This document shows, one piece after another, positions 1-7,400 of a DNA stretch of 8,363 bases (positions are counted from its first letter, which is position 1; the number at the start of each line of letters is the position of its first letter). The position numbers and the translations under genes were made by a program. The stretch comes from Anaerolineae bacterium (GTDB lineage Bacteria; Chloroflexota; Anaerolineae; JAAYZQ01). The stretch covers positions 1-8,363 of the forward strand of contig JAFGOG010000176.1 of NCBI GenBank assembly GCA_016926595.1, written 5' to 3'. Under the pieces are notes generated by a model. The model did not search any database and was not told where the DNA came from. It saw nothing but the letters and a program-made list of their open reading frames with translations.

Positions 1-1
1 C

Positions 2-2731
2 CTCTCCATTGTTCACAGCGTTCAGCCAGGCCCAGTCCTTGTCGGCATTGGAGGCGTTGACCACCATGAGGTACAGATCCTTCCCCCGGCGATACACGAA
101 CAGATCGTCGATGATGTGGCCGTCTGGATCGAGAAAATAGCTGTAAAAGCTCTCCCCAGGCTCGTACCAACGCACATAGTTGGTGCACACCAGGTCCAGT
201 AATTCGGTGGCGTGGGGACCGCCGATCTCAAACACGCCCATGTGAGCCACGTCGAACAGGCCGGCGGCCTTGCGCACCGCATTGTGCTCGTCGAGCACGC
301 CGGTGTACCATACTGGCATCTCCCATCCGGCAAAGGGGATCACCTTGCGGGTGTGCGCTTTGTGCCACTCGTACAGGGGCGTCCGCTTTAGCGGCGCATC
401 CTGGGGCTCCTCCCACCGGAATTCAGGCACATCGGGGTGGGCGCGGGCGACGTCCAGTGTGTGGCAGCCGACAAAGTAGGGCTTGCGCAGCTCGAAACGA
501 TCCTGGTGACCCGCGTTGTACAGCTCCAGGCCGGTCGGACGCCCTGATTCAGAGCTATAATCTGGCAGATTGGCCTCGGCGCGCATCGCCTTCAGTGCCT
601 CGATGCCGACGCAAGTCGCACCCGCGGCGATCAACCGGTCGTGCACATGCTGTAACTGCGGCAGCGGCACTGCCAGCTCGACCTGCTCGGCGCTGTGACA
701 GAAAATCGACAAGGGCGTTCCGTGCAGCACCGCCGCCAGCTCGCGCACCTTGGCCGCCCGGGGTCCGTACAGCGCCAACACGCCCAGCGGCTGACCGGCA
801 TCCCCCTGCACCTGGCTCATATCCTCAACGACAAGCGGGCCTTCGACCTTGGCGTACAGGTCAGCCTGGTCGAACAGGGTGTAGCCGTCGGCCATGGCCC
901 GCAGCCAGGCCTTGACCCGCTCGTGGTTTTCGGGGTTGGTGAGGATCAGGTACTGATCGCGGCCGTTTTTGTCACAGGTCAGGCGCAGGATCGACACATC
1001 GTCGATCACCCGACCGTTCTCGTCAAGCGCAAACTCAAGCTGGCACTCGCCTTCCTTCAAGCCTGCCACGTCGCTGGTCAAAATCTGCTGCAGCGCCGGC
1101 TGGGCCCGGTCGCCGCTCACCAGGAGCAGGCCATGCTCGGTGCAGTCCAGCAGGGCCGCCCCGCTGCGAGCTGCGGCCACTTTGGCTGCAGCGCCTGGAT
1201 GACCGACTGTCTTGAGGGCGGGCCGGCTGCGGGGCGCAGTGTCGAGCAGTTGGCAATAGTGGGGATAGTCAGAGCCCTTATCCTGCGTTTCGGCGGCGCC
1301 TCGGCTGGCCAGCATGGCCACCTCGTGCTTGATCTCCTCGAAAACGTCCAGGTCGATCTTGCCACGCGGCAGCTCGCCGGCCAGGCCCATGTAGCTGAAC
1401 GGGTGGATGTTGGTCACCGTCTTGTGGATCAGCGCCGCCACCTGGTCGATCTCGGCCGGGCCAAAGCCGCGCTGCGTCAGCCATGGCGTGCCCAGGCGGA
1501 TGCCCATGGCCAACGCGGTCACTTGGTCGCCGGGGATCGTGTTCTTGTTGGCGACGATACCGGCCATGTCCAGGATGCGCACGGCCGGCTCGCCGCGTAG
1601 GGCGCCTTGGTAGCCGCGATACCCCGCTGGGTGCGGGACACTGTTGAGGTCCAACATGCAAAAGTGGCTGTCTGTGCCGCCGTAGGCCAGCTTCAGGCCC
1701 CGCTTTTTCAGCCCCTCGGCCAGAGCGGCAGCGTTCTCCTTAATCTTCCACTGCAATCGCCGGAACGGTTCGCCTTGGGCGATCTTGAACGCCACGGCCA
1801 TGGCCGCGAACTTTTGGGTGTGAGGGCCGCCTTGCTCGCCCGGGAAAACGGCCATGTCGATCTTGGCTGCCAGCTCTTCATTCGTGGTCAGGATCACCGC
1901 CCCGCGCGGGCCGCACAGCGTTTTGTGGGTAGTGAAGGTGACCACGTCGGCCACGCCCACCGGGCTTGGAAAGGCGCCAGCGACCACCAGGCCGGCCGGG
2001 TGGCTGATGTCGGCCAGGAGGACGGCGCCGATCTCGTGGGCAATTTCGGCAAACGCCTGCCAATCGGGCGCCCAGGGATAAGAGGTATAACCGGCGATGA
2101 TCATCTTGGGCCGGTGCTTGCGGGCCAGGTCCCGGATCTCATCATAATCGAGCCGCCCGGTCTTTTTGCTGACACCATAGCTGACCACTTGGTAGCGCTT
2201 GCCGGAAAAGTTGAACTGGCTGCCGTGGGTCAGGTGGCCGCCCTGGTACAGGTCCATACCCATGACCGTGTCACCCACCTCCACTACAGTGTCGTACACG
2301 GCCAGGTTGGCCGCCGCGCCCGACAAGGGCTGGACATTGACATAGATGTTGCCGGCGCTGACCCGCTCGTTGGCCAGGACGGCAGCGCAGCGACGCTGAG
2401 CCAGCGTCTCTACAAAGTTGACGTAATCTACCCCTTTGTAGAAGCGGCGGTCAGCATAGCGCCGGTAATAGGCCAACTGGTGGGGAAAGTCCAGCAGCCG
2501 CGCCTCGTCGTCGCGCGTCATGCGCAGTGGCGGATAGCCTTCGGCGTAGACGTTGTTGAACACACTGCCCAGCGCCTCGCGTACCGCCTTGGGGGCCATC
2601 GATTCGGACGGGATCATGATCAGCTTGCGCGCCTGCCGTTCCTCCTCAAAGCCGATGATCAGGTCGACGTCGGGGTCTATCAGGCCGATCTCAGCCCCTA
2701 AATAGGTATCCCAATACTCTTTGGTCGCCAT
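2..2731 (-). CDS. glyA-gcvT: Serine hydroxymethyltransferase fused to two GcvT-like domains (partial at the C-terminus)
   Basis: Read codon by codon, this frame stays open for 910 residues and leaves the window without a stop. Residues 1 to about 480 are SHMT (glycine + 5,10-methylene-THF to serine + THF, PLP-dependent, cytosolic): YAEGYP at 62-67, GGHLTHG at 164-170, D241 and H244 of the PLP site, and the PLP lysine K270 in THKTL. These match E. coli GlyA D200/H203/K229 with a constant offset of 41. About 26 extra residues lie between YAEGYP and the FYKG motif (97-100). Residues about 520-755 resemble GcvT but lack its usual N-terminal segment and GYTGE motif. Residues 784-910 are the start of an orthodox GcvT (TPLYEWHK, FAGWEMPVWY, FDVAHMG at 826-832, IIDDL with D875/D876). 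GcvT makes methylene-THF from the aminomethyl-lipoyl H protein, so the product of one part is the substrate of the other. ATG 2731 is preferred to the in-frame ATG at 2743 because AAAGGA sits 11 nt before it. The response regulator ends 42 nt upstream. Confidence 0.93.
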   Translation of the reverse strand, partial: MATKEYWDTYLGAEIGLIDPDVDLIIGFEEERQARKLIMIPSESMAPKAVREALGSVFNNVYAEGYPPLRMTRDDEARLLDFPHQLAYYRRYADRRFYKGVDYVNFVETLAQRRCAAVLANERVSAGNIYVNVQPLSGAAANLAVYDTVVEVGDTVMGMDLYQGGHLTHGSQFNFSGKRYQVVSYGVSKKTGRLDYDEIRDLARKHRPKMIIAGYTSYPWAPDWQAFAEIAHEIGAVLLADISHPAGLVVAGAFPSPVGVADVVTFTTHKTLCGPRGAVILTTNEELAAKIDMAVFPGEQGGPHTQKFAAMAVAFKIAQGEPFRRLQWKIKENAAALAEGLKKRGLKLAYGGTDSHFCMLDLNSVPHPAGYRGYQGALRGEPAVRILDMAGIVANKNTIPGDQVTALAMGIRLGTPWLTQRGFGPAEIDQVAALIHKTVTNIHPFSYMGLAGELPRGKIDLDVFEEIKHEVAMLASRGAAETQDKGSDYPHYCQLLDTAPRSRPALKTVGHPGAAAKVAAARSGAALLDCTEHGLLLVSGDRAQPALQQILTSDVAGLKEGECQLEFALDENGRVIDDVSILRLTCDKNGRDQYLILTNPENHERVKAWLRAMADGYTLFDQADLYAKVEGPLVVEDMSQVQGDAGQPLGVLALYGPRAAKVRELAAVLHGTPLSIFCHSAEQVELAVPLPQLQHVHDRLIAAGATCVGIEALKAMRAEANLPDYSSESGRPTGLELYNAGHQDRFELRKPYFVGCHTLDVARAHPDVPEFRWEEPQDAPLKRTPLYEWHKAHTRKVIPFAGWEMPVWYTGVLDEHNAVRKAAGLFDVAHMGVFEIGGPHATELLDLVCTNYVRWYEPGESFYSYFLDPDGHIIDDLFVYRRGKDLYLMVVNASNADKDWAWLNAVNNGE

Positions 2732-2742
2732 GAATTGTGCCA

Positions 2743-2748
2743 TCCTTT
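2743..2748 (-). promoter_or_regulatory. Shine-Dalgarno site deciding the start of the SHMT-GcvT fusion
   Basis: The minus strand reads AAAGGA here, 11 nt before ATG 2731. An earlier in-frame ATG at 2743-2741 overlaps this motif and would have no spacer, so 2731 is the better start. The alternative would add only MAQF. The spacing is somewhat long, so the call is moderate. Confidence 0.5.
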
Positions 2749-2773
2749 AACGTTCTGTGGGAAGCAAAGAATC

Positions 2774-3217
2774 TCAAAACCGAAAATCTCGAAGCATTTC
2801 CAACGCTTTTTGGCGGCGGATGTCCCGCTTGGCGGCGTCCATCGCCAGGACCTCACTTACCAACCGCGTCATCTCCTTGAGCTCGAACGGCTTGGTCAAG
2901 TAAGCGACGGCTCCTCGTTGCAGGGCAGATTGGACCTCAGGGTGCGTCGTAACCACGCTCAGCATGATCACCGGAATGGTCGCCGTCTCTGACCGGGCCA
3001 GGTGCTCCAGGACGGTCAGGCCACTCATCTTGGGCATGCGCACGTCGAGCAGGATCAGGTCGGGTTTGTCGATCTCGGCCCGCTCCAGCGTTTCCACTCC
3101 ATCAGCGGCTGCGACGACATTGTATCCTTCCCATTCGAGTATCATCCGCACCAATTGTACCACCTCTGGCTCGTCGTCGGCGATGAGGATTGTATGTTTA
3201 CGAACTTTTTTGCCCAT
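2774..3217 (-). CDS. Single-domain response regulator (CheY-like receiver)
   Basis: This 147-residue protein is essentially one receiver domain. It has the acidic pair D14/D15 for Mg2+ binding, the phospho-acceptor D58 in LLLDVRMP, the conserved hydroxyl residue S87 in IMLS, and K109 in the LTKPF motif. The roughly 20-residue tail after the domain (AAKRDIRRQKALEMLRDFRF) is basic and helical, too short for a DNA-binding output domain. It would therefore act by protein contact after phosphorylation by a histidine kinase, and no such kinase lies in the window. The start is supported by GGAGG four nt upstream of the ATG. It sits 43 nt after the nucleotidyltransferase-like gene and 42 nt before the SHMT-GcvT fusion, with no visible terminator on either side, so co-transcription is likely. 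Family is certain; target and partner kinase are unknown. Confidence 0.95.
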   Translation of the reverse strand: MGKKVRKHTILIADDEPEVVQLVRMILEWEGYNVVAAADGVETLERAEIDKPDLILLDVRMPKMSGLTVLEHLARSETATIPVIMLSVVTTHPEVQSALQRGAVAYLTKPFELKEMTRLVSEVLAMDAAKRDIRRQKALEMLRDFRF

Positions 3218-3221
3218 CGTG

Positions 3222-3226
3222 CCTCC
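3222..3226 (-). promoter_or_regulatory. Shine-Dalgarno site of the response regulator
   Basis: The minus strand reads GGAGG followed by CACG and the ATG at 3217. This is a strong site with a short spacer and fixes the start. It forms part of the last of three tandem 8-bp near-repeats in the leader. Confidence 0.75.
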
Positions 3227-3245
3227 ACACTACCACATCTCCACA
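3222..3245 (-). repeat. Three tandem 8-bp near-repeats in the response-regulator leader
   Basis: On the minus strand the units are TGTGGAGA, TGTGGTAG and TGTGGAGG, head to tail and filling most of the 43-bp gap. The last unit carries the Shine-Dalgarno core, and the first repeats a GGAG core 16 nt further upstream. It could be a binding site, a ribosome standby site, or chance in a short gap. Confidence 0.4.
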
Positions 3246-3260
3246 AAGGAGTTTCTGTAG

Positions 3261-4430
3261 CTAGACCTCACCCTCCGGCAGCGTGGCTGGGACGACATGT
3301 CGCGGGAGATCGCGCCCGCGCGCCCAGGCTGCCTCGACCAGCGCGTACATTCCACCTGCCACCAACGAATGACCGCCCATAATGACGGGTACCGGTGCGG
3401 CCATGGCTGCCGCAGTAAATTCACGCAAAAAAGGCTCTCTGATCTGTGCCGGCCGGCGCAGATCAGAGTAAAACCGGTCGGCTGCCGATGGCCACAGCCC
3501 CCGATGAGCCAGGATGACACGGTTGTCGAGCAAGACCGCTTGGCCCATTGTGGCCAGGCCCTGGAAAAAGCGTTCCAGTCCGACCGCATCCAGGTAATAT
3601 CCCAATATGCTGCGCACCTGCCCTTGCGCTTGGCGCCGGCTGGCTCGCATGCCGCGCTCTTCAGAGATAACCCGAGTCCGGCAGGCTGTCTCCCGTTCCA
3701 GGTAGCTCCACGTCAGCGCGCCCACCCGCCCGGCCACCAGGATCTCGGCATCGCGGTCTAGTAGTAATGGCAGCGCAGCATCCAACGCTTGCGTGTCCAA
3801 AGCCATTTCGTCGAGACAAGCCCGCGCGTGAGTTCCCGCGCCGGGGTGGACCGACAGCGTCAGCAGATCGGTCGGCGTATCCACGTCGAATTGCGTGGCG
3901 CCGTTGCGAGGCAGTTCCTGGATTGGCAGGCCGGCTTTTTCGCCCAGCAGCCAAGCCAGCTCATTGTCGTTGTCAGGCGGGGCGTGGTTTGCCAGAGCGC
4001 TGGTTGGGCAAAAGGCGGCCCAATCGGAGGAGTAAAAGTTGTTGGTGATCAGCAGCCGGTCGGCCGCTATCATTCTCCCGGCAATGGTCGCCATGTCAGC
4101 CGCGGACAACAGCGGGCCGGCGCCGCCTCCGATGTAGAAGCAGCGATCCGCCTCGTAGCGGGCGATCAAGCCTAGCAACCGCCGCCCAAAATGGAACGGC
4201 TCACCAGGCTCATCTAGATCGACGGCGATCCGCTGACCATAGCCGGCCAACCGCCCGGCCAAGCCCGGCGAGTTGGTGGCGACGACTATGGGGGCGAGGC
4301 CGGGCACAGACAGCGCCCTCTCCACTAGGTCGAGGGTGATCGCCTGGCGGACCTGGCTCACCATCTGTTCCGGCTCGCTCGCCTCTGTCACGCCGGTCAT
4401 GATCAACAGCGGCAGGGTTTTCACGCTCAC
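3261..4430 (-). CDS. Divergent nucleotidyltransferase-like protein with an unrecognised C-terminal domain
   Basis: The protein has 389 residues. The first 200 have the outline of a GT-A fold NTP transferase of the MobA/CofC type: a hydrophobic first strand LPLLIMTG (6-13), a second strand PIVVATN (47-53), CFYIGGGAGPLLSAADM (97-113) at the place of the family's GDxPLLSxxD motif, and FDVDTPTDL (181-189), very like the family's closing FDIDTPEDL. The usual nucleotide loop LAAGxGxRMG and the metal-binding Asp of GDxP are both absent, so activity is uncertain. Residues about 205-389 match no family I can name; notable stretches are VISEERGMRASRR (254-266) and MGGHSLVAGGMYALVEAAW (351-369). The start is GTG at 4430, because an in-frame TGA lies just upstream (4436-4434) and a near-perfect promoter ends seven bases before it. 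GTG 4424 and ATG 4400 are alternatives, but the latter would remove most of the first strand. No Shine-Dalgarno site is seen, which fits leaderless translation. It is probably first in an operon with the response regulator and the SHMT-GcvT fusion. Confidence 0.8.
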   Translation of the reverse strand: MSVKTLPLLIMTGVTEASEPEQMVSQVRQAITLDLVERALSVPGLAPIVVATNSPGLAGRLAGYGQRIAVDLDEPGEPFHFGRRLLGLIARYEADRCFYIGGGAGPLLSAADMATIAGRMIAADRLLITNNFYSSDWAAFCPTSALANHAPPDNDNELAWLLGEKAGLPIQELPRNGATQFDVDTPTDLLTLSVHPGAGTHARACLDEMALDTQALDAALPLLLDRDAEILVAGRVGALTWSYLERETACRTRVISEERGMRASRRQAQGQVRSILGYYLDAVGLERFFQGLATMGQAVLLDNRVILAHRGLWPSAADRFYSDLRRPAQIREPFLREFTAAAMAAPVPVIMGGHSLVAGGMYALVEAAWARGRDLPRHVVPATLPEGEV

Positions 4431-4437
4431 GAGTCAA

Positions 4438-4466
4438 ATTCTAGCACCAAGGTTTGCTTTTGTCAA
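4438..4466 (-). promoter_or_regulatory. Near-consensus sigma70 promoter, probably leaderless
   Basis: The minus strand carries TTGACA (4466-4461, 6 of 6 to consensus), a spacer of exactly 17 bases, and TAGAAT (4443-4438, 5 of 6). Seven bases separate the -10 box from the GTG start at 4430, so the expected transcription start falls on or next to the first base of that codon. The site lies entirely in the 43-bp gap after the membrane-ATPase gene, which explains how the downstream genes can be transcribed independently of the kinase/ATPase pair. Confidence 0.8.
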
Positions 4467-4473
4467 TCACCCA

Positions 4474-7400
4474 TTATGCAGCGATAGCCGCCACTGCCGG
4501 CCTGCTGATGCTGATCCAACGGCGGATGAGGTCGATCTTGAACCGGTACAGGCTGCTCTGCGGGCCAGAGCGAACCAGGATGTCCTTTGCCTGGAGGTGG
4601 GCCAGGGCGCGAGTCAGATCCTCTTCCGATAGCTCATATCCCTTGCAGTCCAGCTCGGCGGCAATCTGCGTTGGTGTGGCGCCCGAGTCGGCATCGGGCA
4701 GTAGATCGGTGACAGCCAGCATTACCCGCTGCTCCTCAGGCGTCGCCCCGGCCCAGATATACTTAAAGTGGGCCTCACCCCGCTCGACGATCCGCTCCAG
4801 TGCCTGATCCACACAACCGGCGGTCAGATAATTGCGCCTTGTCTCGTTGTGATAGGCCACCATCTCGTGACAGACAACCTGGGTAAAGTAAGGATGCCCG
4901 GCTGTGACCTGGATGATCCGGTCGACCGCCAGAGGATCATACTCCAGGCCAGCGGGGGCCACCGGCTCGGTCACAAGGCTCCGGACATCCTCGCGGTCGA
5001 GGAAGGTAATCCGCTTGTAGACGGCGATGTTGAACAGGATCGACCAGTAATCAGAGCATAGCTCTTCGAGCTTGTGGGTGCCTGAGAAGATGAAATCGAG
5101 GCGGGATTCGTGCTGCATCAGGTTGCGCAAAAAGTCAAAAACCTCAGGCTCCAGCCGGCCGTCCTCGACCCGTTTTTCCAGCTCTTCGAACTCGTCGAAC
5201 ATGAGCAGCAGGTTGCGGTTATCCAGCAGGCCGGTCACGGACCGGAGAAAGCGAGAGCGAAAGGTGAATTCAGGCGACGCCTCGTACTCGGCTCGTTCGG
5301 GCAGGTCGACCCCGGCAGGTATGCCGTGGCTTTCGAGCGCATAGACAATGTCGTCGCTGATGGCGTACAGGAAATCGGCCATGCCCCGCGCTGCCTTGCC
5401 CTGCATGTCGATCAGGACGGCGATGTGGGTACTGGCCAGGACCTCTCGCAGGCGATACAGGATCGAAGTCTTGCCTGTCCGCCGTTGGCCGTGCAGAACG
5501 ATCACGTTATTCTGGTAGACGCCCAACAGGTGCTCAGTTACAAAGTCAAACACGTCCTGCCGCCCCACGAACATCTCGCCAGAGCGGAGCGGCGTGCCGG
5601 TAACGTACGGGATGGGAAAGATACGCTGGAAGGACGACCTATCCTGTTCACGCAGATCGCTGTCCAGGGGGGAGGACAGGTCTAGAGCGTCGGCGAAGGT
5701 GACCCGCCGGCCGGTATCCACGGCGTCGTCGTAAGTCAGCTCCCAGGCAAGCCGCAGGCGGCGAGGCGCGTCAGGGGTTATCCAGAACTCTAGATCACGG
5801 GTCTCCTGGGGGCTAATGATGTCGATGCTCTGCTCGGCGCCGTCTGGCACCCGGTAGCCTTCCCCGTCAGTCAGCCGCAGCCGGACGTTCTGAGCGACGT
5901 TCAGGCCCTGGTTGGAGGCGACCAGGCAAGCGCAAACTCGGGGTGCAAAGACGGTGCGGTGGACTTTGAGCTCTAACTGCAGGTTGGCCCGGCCCTGCAG
6001 GTCTTGGGTGGCCTTGCCAATCAACCCCTGCCAGTGGTCCAGCAGCGCCTCCAGGATGCCGACCTCCGGATAGAGGGTAGCGCACGCCCGGCAGGCCTGG
6101 CCATCGCGGTTGATGTAACGACGCAGGTCTAGCAAGGCAGCCTGAGTGCTGTTGAGAAAGATGATCTTGGTGCCCAGGTCGTCCACGCGCTCCACTTTTC
6201 CCAGCTCAGCCAAGACCCGGCCGAGGCCCTCGCAGCTCTTGGCCAGCAGCACCGGCAGTGATGAAGTGATTTCCTGGGGGGGCGGCTCAATAGCCAGGAT
6301 CTGATCCAGTGTTTTCACCGCGAGCCCGTCTTCCAGGACGCGGTATAGTTCACCGACCTCGACCCGCCACCGCCACGATCCTTGCTCGGCCAGGGTCTGG
6401 CGGATGATCGCCATCGCTTGCCCCATCTGATCGGGACGGCTGACCAAGGTGTGATAGGCAGCGGTGACCTGCTTGGCGGGTGGGTCCTTGACGATGAAGG
6501 CCAGATGCGGCAGGACTTGAAGGGTGTGGGCATCCTCTCCAAAAAGGCGATAGATGCGCGGCAGCAGGATAGACGGCTCACTGTGCAGGGCGTGCGCAAT
6601 GCGGCCGGCGCGGTCCACCGGTCTCTTGAACACTTTGGGCAGCACCAGGCCGTAGAACGCTGCCTGCGGGGCGATCCAGATGACAGCGGCGACCAGGAGG
6701 GCAGCTAGCGCCCCCAGCGGCAACAAGTAGAAAAGGGGCAACGACAGGTTGGGCGCATGAACAAAGGCGCGTAACACCGCCAGGTCGTCGGGGGTAAGGA
6801 CGACATCCCCGCTGGGGTTCAAAGGCTGCGCTTCATGGATATAGCCGAGCGCCCAATAGCGGGACAGGCCAGAAACAAAATTGAGGTCCCGCCCCACGGC
6901 CAGGAACAGGAGCACAGCCGCGACCACACCCGACAGGAGGACGGCGTGGAAGCGGGACAAGTGGCGGCGCGGCGGATCGTGGAGCAGGAGCACGGCCAAA
7001 GCGCCTGTCCCCAGCACAACCAGCAGCAGCAGCGGCGACAGCAGATCGGCAAAGGTCTGGCTGAGCAACGCCTGCAAGACCGGATTCCCGCGGTCGACGA
7101 TGAGGGCCGGCAGTTGGGGCCAGTTCTCCCGCAATCCACTGAAAACGACGATCGTCTCCCAGATCCAGAGCACGACACCGCTGATCAGGCCGGCAAGCAG
7201 GCCGGCTCCCCACACGTCATCCTGGTAGGTAAACCAACGGCGGCGCGGCTCAGGGTCGGCGATTGCCTCGACCAGAGAGAGGTTGGAGGGAAGGCTGCGG
7301 CGCCGCAGCAAGCCAACAAAAACGCCTTCCAGGCCGCCGACGACGGCGCCGGCCAGCAAGCACAGGCCAAGCTGATTGAGCGAGCTGCGCAGCAAGCCGT

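Noticed and set aside
695..2701. Two long plus-strand open frames (695-1600 and 1607-2701)
   Set aside because: They lie exactly antiphase, codon on codon, to the SHMT-GcvT gene. Their translations show no family motif, and the minus-strand reading has intact catalytic motifs throughout. They are GC-driven antisense shadows.
2741..2743. Alternative ATG for the SHMT-GcvT fusion
   Set aside because: It is in frame and adds four residues, but the only Shine-Dalgarno-like motif overlaps it and leaves no spacer. The ATG at 2731 is better placed.
2744..2773. Separate promoter for the SHMT-GcvT fusion in the gap after the response regulator
   Set aside because: A TTGAGA hexamer occurs near the end of the regulator gene, but no acceptable -10 box lies 16-18 bases from it. 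Read-through from upstream is the simpler explanation.
3239..3251. Possible terminator hairpin between the nucleotidyltransferase-like gene and the response regulator
   Set aside because: CTCC-TTTGT-GGAG gives only a 4-bp stem and has no following T run, so it is too weak for an intrinsic terminator.
7015..7050. Run of CAG repeats
   Set aside because: It encodes a Leu-rich membrane helix on the minus strand (CTG codons) and is explained by codon use rather than a repeat element.
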